Shown here piece by piece: positions 8,841 to 16,450 of a DNA stretch of 38,272 nucleotides. The stretch comes from an uncultured Pseudomonadota bacterium. Its GTDB lineage: Bacteria; Pseudomonadota; Gammaproteobacteria; Xanthomonadales; Wenzhouxiangellaceae. Position numbers and translations under genes: made by a program. The notes under the pieces were generated by a model, which did not search any database, was not told the origin of the DNA, and saw only the letters and a list, made by a program, of their open reading frames with translations. The first letter of the stretch is position 1, and every line of letters begins with the position of its first letter. The DNA lies in the NCBI GenBank assembly GCA_937138395.1, contig CAKZPB010000090.1:1-38272 (forward strand), given 5' to 3'.

Positions 8841-9722
8841 TCAGTGAATGTAGTGATCGACCAGCAGGAAGGCAAACAGCGCCATCAGATAGATCACCGA
8901 ATAGTTGAAGAAATCCATGGCCAATCGTTCATTACGGCTGAAAAACAGCGCAATTGAATAACCCAGAAAGCCCATGTTTAATATGCTGGCGCCGGACAGA
9001 TAGATCAAACCGCTCATGCCCGTCAGATACGGCAACAGCGTGACGAGAAACAGGATGATCGAATAAAACAGAATCTGCCAGCGTGTAAATTCAACGCCGT
9101 GGGTGACCGGCAGCATCGGCAACCCGACGCCTGCATAATCATCACGCCGATAGATTGCCAGCGCCCAGAAGTGCGGTGGAGTCCAGACGAAAATGATCAG
9201 AAACAGAATCAGTGCGTAGGCATGGACCTCGCCCGTAACGGCAACCCAGCCCAATACGGGTGGTGCCGCACCGGCTGCACCGCCGATCACGATGTTCTGG
9301 GGCGTGGCCCGTTTCAGCCATACGGTGTAGATGAAGGCATAGCCGATCAGGCTGACAAACGTCAGGATGGCGGTCAGTGGATTGACCAACACGGTCAGCA
9401 TGATCATCGACGCTGCACCCAACAGCAGCGCGAACACCGCCGCCTGTGTTTCCGTCAATTCACCTGTGGGCAAAGGGCGGTTCCGCGTCCGCGTCATGCG
9501 TTCATCGATGCGTTGGTCAAGAATGTGGTTCATGGCAGCCGCGCTGGAAGCGGCCAGGCCAATGCCGAGCGTGCCCCAGATCAATGCGCTCATTGGAATC
9601 ATGCCGGGTGTCGCCAGCGCCATGCCAACCACGGCCGTAAACACGATCAGAGAAACCACGCGCAGCTTGCACAAGCCCAAAAAGGCCGAAATTCTGCTTG
9701 GTTGGGCGATGGCGATGTTCAT
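8841..9722 (-). CDS. cyoE: Protoheme IX farnesyltransferase (haem O synthase)
   Basis: This integral-membrane prenyltransferase converts haem B to haem O using farnesyl diphosphate. The 293-residue protein has about nine hydrophobic segments. The Mg2+/diphosphate-binding motif NHILDQRID (Asn65, Asp69, Asp73) is followed by RTRNRPLPTG, and the second loop motif is DDYAGVGLPML. The start at 9722 overlaps the ctaA stop in an ATGA, indicating translational coupling; longer upstream frames lie inside ctaA. It supplies haem O to CtaA, its operon neighbour. CtaB is an equivalent name. Confidence 0.96.
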   Translation of the reverse strand: MNIAIAQPSRISAFLGLCKLRVVSLIVFTAVVGMALATPGMIPMSALIWGTLGIGLAASSAAAMNHILDQRIDERMTRTRNRPLPTGELTETQAAVFALLLGAASMIMLTVLVNPLTAILTFVSLIGYAFIYTVWLKRATPQNIVIGGAAGAAPPVLGWVAVTGEVHAYALILFLIIFVWTPPHFWALAIYRRDDYAGVGLPMLPVTHGVEFTRWQILFYSIILFLVTLLPYLTGMSGLIYLSGASILNMGFLGYSIALFFSRNERLAMDFFNYSVIYLMALFAFLLVDHYIH

Positions 9723-10714
9723 TCGGCGCGGCGAAGTCGGGTTTTGTCGAGAATCCAGATCATGGTGCCCAGCAGCAAAGCGGCCACACCATTGTGCGCG
9801 ACTGCATTGGCCAACGGCAGGCCACCAACAATGTTGTAGATGCCGATCAGGACCTGAGCGGTCAAGACCAGCATCATCAGCAGGGCCGGTTTGCGCAGGT
9901 CCTCCACTTTCCAAAGCCTCAGAAACAGCCAGATAAACGTAGCCACGACAACCATGGCCCAGATTCGGTGGGTGAAGTGAATGGCCGCGCGCGCGGATTG
10001 ATCCAGTACGCCGCCCTGGTAGTCATAGCCAATCCCTCGCCAGAGCTGAAAACCTTCGCGGAAATCCATTTGTGGCCAATATTCACCCAGACAGGTCGGA
10101 AAATCCGGGCAGGCCAGGGCCGCGTAATTGGTGCTCACCCAGCCGCCGAGCACGATTTGTGAGACCAATACTGCCATGGCCAGCAACACTGCTGAAAATT
10201 GCGTGCGCGCCGGAAGCGTCGGTTTGTGTGCGCGGGCAGGCATACTGCGCAGCGCCAGCCACAGCAACAGCGAAAACGTCGTCATGCCGCCGATCAGATG
10301 CGTGGTCACAATGGCGGGCTTCAACAGCAGCGTGACGGTCAGTGCACCGAAGATGCCTTGAACGATCACAAGCGCTAGAATTGCTGTCGGGAACCAGACC
10401 ATTTGATCAGGGTCAGATCGATTCTTCCAGGCCAGCGCGGTCAGCACGATCAGAATCAGACCCAGGAAAGTGGCGGCATAGCGGTGCACCATTTCGCGGA
10501 TCGCTTTGCCCACCTCGACCGGTCGTTCATGTCCCCACGTTGCGTTGGCGCTTTCAATTTCGCCCGGCGAATTGGGCCAGGTCACCATGCCGTAACATCC
10601 TGGCCAATCCGGACAGCCCAGGCCAGCACCGGTCAGACGCACCCATGCGCCCAACACAATCACGATCAGGGTGATACCGACAGCCGTCCAGGCCAGCTTT
10701 TGAAACCACGTCAT
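9719..10714 (-). CDS. ctaA: Haem A synthase (CtaA/Cox15)
   Basis: This membrane monooxygenase oxidises the C8 methyl of haem O to the formyl group of haem A. The 331-residue protein has about eight transmembrane segments. The expected histidines are seen in WGHERPVEVG, MVHRYAA, TTHLIGG, AIHFTHR and VAHNG. A cysteine pair occurs in GLGCPDWPGC (Cys34, Cys40). The ATG at 10714 is chosen; an in-frame TTG at 10729 would add five residues but has no visible ribosome-binding site. The gene is 19 bp after the Sco-like gene and overlaps cyoE by 4 bp. Confidence 0.95.
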   Translation of the reverse strand: MTWFQKLAWTAVGITLIVIVLGAWVRLTGAGLGCPDWPGCYGMVTWPNSPGEIESANATWGHERPVEVGKAIREMVHRYAATFLGLILIVLTALAWKNRSDPDQMVWFPTAILALVIVQGIFGALTVTLLLKPAIVTTHLIGGMTTFSLLLWLALRSMPARAHKPTLPARTQFSAVLLAMAVLVSQIVLGGWVSTNYAALACPDFPTCLGEYWPQMDFREGFQLWRGIGYDYQGGVLDQSARAAIHFTHRIWAMVVVATFIWLFLRLWKVEDLRKPALLMMLVLTAQVLIGIYNIVGGLPLANAVAHNGVAALLLGTMIWILDKTRLRRAE

Positions 10715-10733
10715 AGCAGAAATACTCAAGAAT

Positions 10734-11309
10734 TTATTCGCGAACCGTCCAGGTCATCAATCGATGTAGATCCTTACGGATACCGGTCGGGTCGGCAGTG
10801 TTATCGAACATTTCTATTATATTTCCTGAAGGGTCAAGGATGTAGAAAAAGCCCTGGTTGTTGGCTGGAAATCGGGCGCTGAGCGTCTGCCCTGCCTGAT
10901 CATCAAACACGAGGAAGCTCGCGTCGAGAGACTCGATGCGTTCGATCAATTCAGGCGCCAATGGCTGGTCAGCCAGCAGCAGCAGGCCTACGTCGGGGAT
11001 GAAGCGGTCTTGAGCGGCACGAATTTGCCGTATCAATACGATGTTTTCTTCACAGGCCTGGTCGCACGCGCCAACAATTTCATGCACCAACTGCCAGCGC
11101 CCGGTCAGATCGGGTAGGGACCGCGCCGTTCCCGAAGCATCGTTCAACTCGAATTCACCCAGTGGCTGAACCGGCTCAACCAGTTGCCCGTGGCTGCGAT
11201 CCGGACTGGCACGCCAGTCGACCCATTGCGAATTCAGCACGACCGCAATCAGGATGGGCGCCAGAAAAAGGCCGAACAGGACGATTATGGTGAATTTGGC
11301 TTTCATCAT
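10734..11309 (-). CDS. Sco-like membrane-anchored thioredoxin-fold protein, oxidase assembly cluster
   Basis: This 191-residue protein has one N-terminal hydrophobic anchor (about residues 5-26) and a periplasmic domain with a thioredoxin-like pattern. Cys82 and Cys86 form a CxxxC motif (ACDQACEEN), the spacing used for copper or disulfide chemistry in Sco proteins. The distal segment NNQGFFYILDPSGN aligns by eye with the Sco VDHS...LIDPDG region but lacks the copper-ligand histidine. Position between SURF1 and ctaA is typical for aa3-oxidase loci in this group. Role inferred: redox or copper assembly factor for cytochrome c oxidase. Two adjacent ATGs (11309, 11306) follow an AGGA site. Confidence 0.8.
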   Translation of the reverse strand: MMKAKFTIIVLFGLFLAPILIAVVLNSQWVDWRASPDRSHGQLVEPVQPLGEFELNDASGTARSLPDLTGRWQLVHEIVGACDQACEENIVLIRQIRAAQDRFIPDVGLLLLADQPLAPELIERIESLDASFLVFDDQAGQTLSARFPANNQGFFYILDPSGNIIEMFDNTADPTGIRKDLHRLMTWTVRE

Positions 11310-11351
11310 GTATTCCTAGGTTGAAGTCGATTTGATCGCCGATGAGCCGGA

Positions 11352-12065
11352 TCATTTCCGACGATATTGGCGGATGCTGAGCACGACCCAGATCAGGAAC
11401 ACGACCAGCGCAATCGCGGCCCACTGGATGGCATAGCCGATATGCCGCTCAGGACCGAACGTAACAACGGTCCATTCATCGCCGGTCAAGTGTTCTGGAT
11501 GGGATGGTTCTAGTTGGATGACATACGATGCAAGCTGGGGACCAAACACTTGCCGCAAAGGCTCTACATCAAAATAAGTCATCAGGTTAGGCCATTGGTC
11601 CTGCTGCAGCGGGACAGCCTGGCCTAGTTGTATGCCAACGCCGGGTGGTCGATTCAGCACGCCCCGAATCTGTGCGTTGATTGCGCTCATTGGCTGCATC
11701 AGCCCTGGATCCGGCAGTGGATCGGTCCGATTACCCCATGCGGCCCAGCCGCGATTGACCAGCACAATCCGATCCTCAGCAATCAGCGGAGTAAATACGT
11801 GGACTCCGGTTTGAAAATCCCGAACCTGGTTGTCCAGAAGCACCTGGCGGGTAAAATCCAGTTGTCCTTCGGCCGTGACGTGCTGTGGCAGTGCCGGTTG
11901 ATCGCCCAGTGTGCTGAGTGCGGTTACCCGCTCTGAATTCCAGTCCTGCATCAATTCAGTCTTGAATTCTGCCCGTTCAAGCTGCCAGGCCATGAGCGCG
12001 AGACTGCCCATGATCACCGCAAGTGCGGCACTGTGCGGGACGATGCGTTTGATCCAGCGGTTCAT
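11352..12065 (-). CDS. SURF1-family cytochrome oxidase biogenesis protein
   Basis: This 237-residue inner-membrane protein has helices at about 8-27 and 208-230 flanking a periplasmic domain, the standard SURF1 topology. Family signatures seen are VLVNRGWAAWG and, before the second helix, GPERHIGYAIQWAAIA. SURF1 proteins help insert haem A into subunit I of aa3-type oxidases. The start at 12065 gives a basic N-terminus (MNRWIKR) directly before the first helix; the frame extends 17 codons further without similarity. It is the first gene of SURF1 - Sco-like - ctaA - cyoE - gcvP. Confidence 0.92.
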   Translation of the reverse strand: MNRWIKRIVPHSAALAVIMGSLALMAWQLERAEFKTELMQDWNSERVTALSTLGDQPALPQHVTAEGQLDFTRQVLLDNQVRDFQTGVHVFTPLIAEDRIVLVNRGWAAWGNRTDPLPDPGLMQPMSAINAQIRGVLNRPPGVGIQLGQAVPLQQDQWPNLMTYFDVEPLRQVFGPQLASYVIQLEPSHPEHLTGDEWTVVTFGPERHIGYAIQWAAIALVVFLIWVVLSIRQYRRK

Positions 12066-12185
12066 AGCGGGCCCGGATGAAATGAGGTTGGACGAGTACT
12101 TCGGCCCAACAGGCAAAAGCTGCGTGACGAAGCGCTATGGAAGAATGGTTTACCATGGCTTCCTTTACCAAATTCGGACACAGTT

Positions 12186-12413
12186 GTGATTGGAAAAATC
12201 ATCATTATTGCGTTTTTGCTGGGCATTGTTTACAGCCTGGCATCCAGTTTTTATTTTCTTGTCCACGACAAGGGCGAGGGCGACCGGGCCGTTCGCAGAT
12301 TGATGTGGCGTGTGGGTTTATCGCTGCTGCTGATCACCGGGCTTTTCATCAGTTTTCAGCAGGGCTGGATCGAGCCCCAGGGCGTGAATCCAGTGCGCTA
12401 CGGTAACGACTAG
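12186..12413 (+). CDS. Small twin-transmembrane protein (DUF2909 type)
   Basis: This 75-residue protein has two hydrophobic segments (about residues 3-25 and 43-60) joined by the polar loop HDKGEGDRAVRRLMWRVG. This resembles the DUF2909 twin-transmembrane proteins that sit next to surf1 in many gammaproteobacterial cytochrome-oxidase loci. The start is GTG, with no strong Shine-Dalgarno sequence. It is divergent from SURF1 with a 120-bp gap and ends 47 bp before a hairpin terminator. Function unknown; a role in oxidase assembly is inferred only from context. Confidence 0.8.
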   Translation: MIGKIIIIAFLLGIVYSLASSFYFLVHDKGEGDRAVRRLMWRVGLSLLLITGLFISFQQGWIEPQGVNPVRYGND

Positions 12414-12460
12414 CCATTGCAAGCTTCGGCCCGGCAAACATCACCGGCCCCTACAACTGA

Positions 12461-12484
12461 AAACACCCGGCGTGCCGGGTGTTT
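12461..12484. terminator. Perfect 11-bp hairpin between convergent genes
   Basis: AAACACCCGGC (12461-12471) and GCCGGGTGTTT (12474-12484) are exact inverted repeats around a GT loop. A/T tracts at both sides suit bidirectional rho-independent termination. It lies between the DUF2909 gene (+, ending 12413) and the peroxiredoxin gene (-, ending 12509). Confidence 0.85.
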
Positions 12485-12508
12485 GAATTCAAGAAATAAC
12501 CAGGCGAC

Positions 12509-13003
12509 TCAGTTCAGTCTTGAAAGGACATAGTCTGCGCTGGACACTCGAAACTCACCACCGGATTCAACCAATAGTTCATCAATCTGTCCGTCCCGGA
12601 TAATCATAGCGAAACGCTGTGATCGCATCCCCATGCCGAACCCCCGGCCATCCATCTCGAGGCCCAGTGCCTGGGCGAAGTCGCCGTTTCCGTCGGCGGC
12701 CATGATGACTTTTTCCTGTGCGTCGCAGGATTTGCCCCAGGCGTCCATCACAAAAATATCGTTGACCGCCATACAGACAATGCGATCGACACCCTTGGCC
12801 AGGATCTCGTCCGCCTGCTCGATGAAGCCAGGCAGATGTTTGGCAGAACAGGTTGGTGTGAAAGCACCCGGTACGGCAAACAGCACCGTCGTACCCACGC
12901 CCATCAACTCAGCTGAATCCACGGGTGTCGGGCCGTTTTCAGACATCAGCGTCAGCTGGGCTTGTGGCAGCTTGTCGCCGACTGAAACCTTCTGTTCAGA
13001 CAT
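12509..13003 (-). CDS. Peroxiredoxin, Prx5/hybrid type
   Basis: This 164-residue thiol peroxidase reduces H2O2 and alkyl hydroperoxides. The peroxidatic cysteine is Cys52 in VPGAFTPTCSAKHLPGF, the classical PxxxTxxC context. Further cysteines are Cys77 and Cys93. No glutaredoxin domain is fused at the C-terminus, so an external thiol or a bound partner must reduce it. The gene starts 1 bp after the pilH-like stop, so the two are almost certainly co-transcribed. The pair ends at the hairpin terminator at 12461-12484. Confidence 0.92.
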   Translation of the reverse strand: MSEQKVSVGDKLPQAQLTLMSENGPTPVDSAELMGVGTTVLFAVPGAFTPTCSAKHLPGFIEQADEILAKGVDRIVCMAVNDIFVMDAWGKSCDAQEKVIMAADGNGDFAQALGLEMDGRGFGMGMRSQRFAMIIRDGQIDELLVESGGEFRVSSADYVLSRLN

Positions 13004-13004
13004 T

Positions 13005-13373
13005 TCAGTGGTCTCCCAGCGCGGTATTCATTGCAGAAATGAGTTCTTTCTTGTCGACCGGTTTGGTCAGGTAGGCTGTAGCACCTTGCCGCAGGCCCCA
13101 GACCCGATCGGTTTCCTGGTTTTTGGTGGTGACGAAAATGACCGGAATTTTGGCGGTTTCGGCATTTTTGGCGATCTTGCGGGTCGCCTGAAAGCCATTC
13201 AGGCCGGGCATTACAACATCCATCAGGATCAGATCCGGTTGGTTGCTGAGTGCAGCCTCGATGCCGGCTTCGCCATCCTCCGCAGTTACTACTTCATGGC
13301 CCTGCTGTTCAACAATTTTAGAAAGGGTAAAGCGCTGGGTTTCGGAGTCATCAACGATGAGCACTGTTGCCAT
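13005..13373 (-). CDS. pilH: PilH-like single-domain response regulator
   Basis: This 122-residue CheY-type receiver has no output domain. The phosphoacceptor is Asp52 (LMDVVMPGLNGFQATRK), with acidic pair Asp8-Asp9, switch Thr82 and Lys104 in YLTKPVD. The stretch MPGLNGFQATRK and the segment TTKNQETDRVWGLRQGA closely match PilH of the type IV pilus Pil-Chp system. The rest of that system (pilG, pilI, pilJ, chpA) is not adjacent, so the symbol is by similarity only. A GGGA Shine-Dalgarno sequence precedes the ATG. It is separated from yhdH by 73 bp and followed at once by the peroxiredoxin gene. Confidence 0.85.
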   Translation of the reverse strand: MATVLIVDDSETQRFTLSKIVEQQGHEVVTAEDGEAGIEAALSNQPDLILMDVVMPGLNGFQATRKIAKNAETAKIPVIFVTTKNQETDRVWGLRQGATAYLTKPVDKKELISAMNTALGDH

Positions 13374-13408
13374 CTGAGTTCCCTTTTGATTGATCTGATT
13401 GGTCGAAT

Positions 13409-13414
13409 ACTATA
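13409..13414 (-). promoter_or_regulatory. Putative -10 box upstream of pilH-peroxiredoxin
   Basis: On the minus strand TATAGT lies 35 bp before the pilH-like ATG, inside the 73-bp gap after the reductase gene. No good -35 box is present at the right spacing, so this is a weak call that the pair has its own promoter. Confidence 0.3.
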
Positions 13415-13446
13415 CTACAAATCACTGGCCTGAACGATTGATGCGG

Positions 13447-14472
13447 TCAGGCTTGCTCGACTTCTGGCGGATGAATTCTGACCAGTATTCTGCCGACGGA
13501 ATGGCCTGCCAGTGCATTCTGGAAATGCTCCGGCAACTGCTCCAGCGCAATTTCTCCCTGCTCGATCCTGTCCAGATGACCTGGCTTCCAGCGGCCGGCA
13601 AGCAAATCCCAGATTTGTTCCCTGATCGAGTAGGCGCACCCCGATGAATTGATTCCGATCAGGCTGATGCCGCGGATAATGAAGGGCATCACGGAGCTGT
13701 TCAGGCCAATACCACCAGCCATGCCACAGGATGCAATCGAACCCCAGGGCTTGATGACTCGCGTCAGTCCCGAAAGCATATCGCCGCCCACGGTATCAAT
13801 AGCTCCAGCGAAACGGGCGCTGTCCAGCGGATTCTCGCTCCAGTAGAGCTCGTGCCGGCTGATGCATTGACTTGCCCCCAGTGAACGCAGCCAGTCGAAA
13901 TGGTCGACCTTGCCCGATATGGCATGAACTTCATAACCTGCGCCGGTCAAAACATCGATGGCCAGCGAGCCGACGCCGCCCGAAGCACCGGTTACCACGA
14001 TTGGTCCCATATCCGGCTGTTGACCGTTCGCTTGCATTCGCCACAGGCTGAGCGCGGCCGTAAAGCCGGCAGTGCCAATCAGCATGCATTCGCGCAGGCT
14101 CAACCCCTGCGGTTTGGGAATCAGCCATTGTCCGGGTACGCGAAGATATTCGCTGTAGCCACCATCACGTGTTTCGGACAGATTGCAGCCCGTGATCAAT
14201 ACTTCATCATCGGGCAGGAATTCATCGTGGCTGGATTGCACGACGACGCCGGCAGCATCAATTCCGCCATTCAGCGGAAAGCTTCGCAAGATTTTTCCTT
14301 TTCCGGTGCCGGCCAGCGCATCCTTGTAGTTGATGCTCGAGTAGTGAACCCGGATGGTGACGTCGCCGTCGGTCTGGTCATCAATGCTTTGCTGCTCGAT
14401 GCCTGCGCGATAGCCGTTTTCGTCGTTATGAATGCGAAAAACACGGAACGTGTCGGGGATGGCATCGGTCAT
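13447..14472 (-). CDS. AcuI/YhdH-family NADPH quinone oxidoreductase (acrylyl-CoA reductase type)
   Basis: This 341-residue medium-chain dehydrogenase/reductase belongs to the YhdH/AcuI branch. The N-terminal catalytic fold contains VHYSSINYKDALAGTGKGK, typical of the branch. The nucleotide-binding motif VVTGASGGVGSLA lies near the middle. Family members reduce acryloyl-CoA to propionyl-CoA with NADPH; the substrate here cannot be read from sequence. No zinc-site cysteine cluster is seen, as expected for quinone-oxidoreductase-like members. It lies 292 bp beyond lpd, with an iteron element between them, so it may or may not belong to the same transcript. Confidence 0.88.
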   Translation of the reverse strand: MTDAIPDTFRVFRIHNDENGYRAGIEQQSIDDQTDGDVTIRVHYSSINYKDALAGTGKGKILRSFPLNGGIDAAGVVVQSSHDEFLPDDEVLITGCNLSETRDGGYSEYLRVPGQWLIPKPQGLSLRECMLIGTAGFTAALSLWRMQANGQQPDMGPIVVTGASGGVGSLAIDVLTGAGYEVHAISGKVDHFDWLRSLGASQCISRHELYWSENPLDSARFAGAIDTVGGDMLSGLTRVIKPWGSIASCGMAGGIGLNSSVMPFIIRGISLIGINSSGCAYSIREQIWDLLAGRWKPGHLDRIEQGEIALEQLPEHFQNALAGHSVGRILVRIHPPEVEQA

Positions 14473-14596
14473 GGTATTAAGTGTCGGTTCGAGGTGATGT
14501 CCAGTGTAGTTGGTTTGATTTAACTTCGTGAATCGGGAATCGAATCTTACGATGACGATACGACAATCGGTAGCCAGTCGACATCAAAAAGCTGAA

Positions 14597-14752
14597 ACCG
14601 CAGATTGCGCCGATTTCGCAGATGTCAAAAAACCTCCAATCTGATGTTTGATTGAATCTGAACTATCAAACGGCTGTTTAATGTTCTTACGATCAATCTT
14701 TGTATCTTCAATGCCCTATCTTTTAATCTGCGGAATCGGTGTACTCTGCGGT
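14597..14752. repeat. 156-bp element with inverted 9-nt-iteron ends (copy A)
   Basis: The left end 14597-14623 and the reverse complement of the right end 14726-14752 share the pattern ACCGCAGAnTnCnCCGATTn followed by CGCAGAT. Each end is three 9-nt units related to CGCAGATTN. The interior is A/T-rich with no open reading frame. The right end lies 12 bp after the lpd stop codon. Together with flanks it fills most of the 292-bp lpd-yhdH gap; the remainder holds nothing recognisable. Confidence 0.8.
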
Positions 14753-14764
14753 ACCAAAATGTCG

Positions 14765-16192
14765 TCAGTTCGCCTTGTGTATTGCGCGTTTGTCGACCGA
14801 AAGGGCAGCCTCGTGGACGGCCTCGGACAGCGTTGGGTGTGCATGCACGATACGCGCAAGGTCTTCGGCCGATCCGTGAAATTCCATCGTTACCACGATT
14901 TCGCTGATCAGCTCCGACGCGTTGGCGCCGATAATCTGGCAGCCCAGTAGCTCATCGGTCTCGGCATCGGCCAGCATTTTGACCTGGCCGGATGCGTTAC
15001 CCATGGCCAGACCGCGGCCCGTGGCTGCAAATGGAAAGCTGCCTGCGTTGTACTCGATACCGGCTTGTTGGAGTTCGGCTTCATTTCTGCCGACCCAGGC
15101 AATTTCGGGGTCGGTATAGATGACCCATGGAATGGTTTCGAGGTTGATATGCCCGGCCTGTCCGGCAATGGTCTCGGCCACGGCAATGCCTTCCTCCGAT
15201 GCTTTATGGGCCAGCATGGGGCCGCGAACGAGGTCGCCAATTGCCCAGACACCCTTGGTACCGGTTCGGCAATGATCATCGATGTCAACCTGTCCGCGCT
15301 CGGTCAGCTTGACGCCGGAATCATCCGACAGCAGGTCATCGCTGGCTGCCCGTCGGCCGACCGCTACCAGCAGCTTGTCGAATACTTCGGTATGTTCGTC
15401 ATCGCCGCCTGAATAGTGCACGTGCACCTGGTCGTCCTTGATCTCGGCCCCGGACACTTTGCAGCTCATGCGGATATCAAGGCCCTGTTTCTTGAATTCG
15501 CGCTGTGCTACCCGGGCCATGTCGCGGTCGATGACCGGCAGGAATTCATCAGCTGCTTCCAGCAAAATGACCTCGCTGCCCAGACGACTCCAGACACTGC
15601 CCATCTCCAGCCCGATGACGCCGGCCCCAATCACGCCGAGCCGTTTCGGGACGTCTGGAATTTCAAGCGCACCGACATTATCAAGGATCATCTTGTTGTC
15701 GATCTCGACATTCGGAATCGTGAACGGAACCGAACCGGCGGCCAGGATGACATGTGCTCCGGATGCGGTGTACTTCTCACCCTCATGCGGGGACACTTCG
15801 ACCTGTCGGTCAGCAAATAATTTCCCGCGGCCGTTTACGAACGTAATCTTGTTGGCCTTGAACAGCTGGATCAAACCGGTGTTCAGCTGTTTGACGACGC
15901 CGCGCTTGCGCTCCAGCATTTTGCTGATATCCATGCTGATGTCGGAGACTTGAATGCCGTGGTCTTGATAGTCGTGCTGAATATGGTGAAAGTGCTTGGA
16001 AGAATCCAGCAATGCCTTGGACGGGATACACCCGACGTTCAGACAGGTGCCGCCAGGGGCTGGTTTGCCGTCCTCGCCCTGGCGGTCGTCGATCAACAGC
16101 GTGTTCAGATCAAGCTGAGCCGCTCGAATTGCCGCAGCGTACCCACCCGGGCCGCCTCCGATAACGATAAGATCAAATTGCTGTTCTGACAT
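14765..16192 (-). CDS. lpd: Dihydrolipoyl dehydrogenase (E3)
   Basis: This FAD-dependent E3 enzyme reoxidises dihydrolipoyl groups with NAD+. The 475-residue protein begins with the FAD motif GGGPGGYAAAIRAAQ. The redox-active disulfide is Cys50 and Cys55 in GGTCLNVGCIPSK. The NAD motif GVIGAGVIGLEMGS and the C-terminal catalytic HPTLSE histidine are present. It serves the 2-oxoglutarate dehydrogenase complex encoded upstream, and probably also the glycine cleavage system, since gcvP is nearby. It is separated from sucB by 258 bp containing iteron element B, which would lie in its mRNA leader. Confidence 0.97.
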   Translation of the reverse strand: MSEQQFDLIVIGGGPGGYAAAIRAAQLDLNTLLIDDRQGEDGKPAPGGTCLNVGCIPSKALLDSSKHFHHIQHDYQDHGIQVSDISMDISKMLERKRGVVKQLNTGLIQLFKANKITFVNGRGKLFADRQVEVSPHEGEKYTASGAHVILAAGSVPFTIPNVEIDNKMILDNVGALEIPDVPKRLGVIGAGVIGLEMGSVWSRLGSEVILLEAADEFLPVIDRDMARVAQREFKKQGLDIRMSCKVSGAEIKDDQVHVHYSGGDDEHTEVFDKLLVAVGRRAASDDLLSDDSGVKLTERGQVDIDDHCRTGTKGVWAIGDLVRGPMLAHKASEEGIAVAETIAGQAGHINLETIPWVIYTDPEIAWVGRNEAELQQAGIEYNAGSFPFAATGRGLAMGNASGQVKMLADAETDELLGCQIIGANASELISEIVVTMEFHGSAEDLARIVHAHPTLSEAVHEAALSVDKRAIHKAN

Positions 16193-16245
16193 AAAAGATT
16201 CGCTGGTAAGTTTGGATTGGTTGTCTGGTGCCTAAAAAAACAGTG

Positions 16246-16429
16246 ACCGCAGATTTCGCCGATTACGCAGAGTTGAAATGCTGCGAACGGATTTCGGATC
16301 ACATGATGCTAGTTTTGCTTAACGATTATTAGATAGCGTTTTCAGGCTTTAAAGCCAGGATCACGCAAAACGTCGTTGACTTTATCGCTGTCCTTTTTCA
16401 AATCTGCGTATATCTGCGTAATCTGCGGT
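16246..16429. repeat. 184-bp element with inverted 9-nt-iteron ends (copy B), inside suc operon
   Basis: The left end 16246-16272 starts ACCGCAGATTTCGCCGATTA. The right end 16402-16429 is, on the minus strand, ACCGCAGATTACGCAGATAT followed by ACGCAGAT. The right end starts 21 bp after the sucB stop and the left end is 53 bp before the lpd ATG. The interior has no open reading frame. As RNA, the two ends could pair into a long imperfect stem. Confidence 0.8.
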
Positions 16430-16450
16430 TCAAAAGCCTTTGATTAACAT

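Noticed and set aside
8831-8843. Glycine riboswitch upstream of gcvP
   Set aside because: Only 10 bp separate gcvP from cyoE, leaving no room for the aptamers.
14597-14752. Insertion sequence
   Set aside because: It has inverted ends but is only 156 bp long with no transposase frame; kept as a repeat element.
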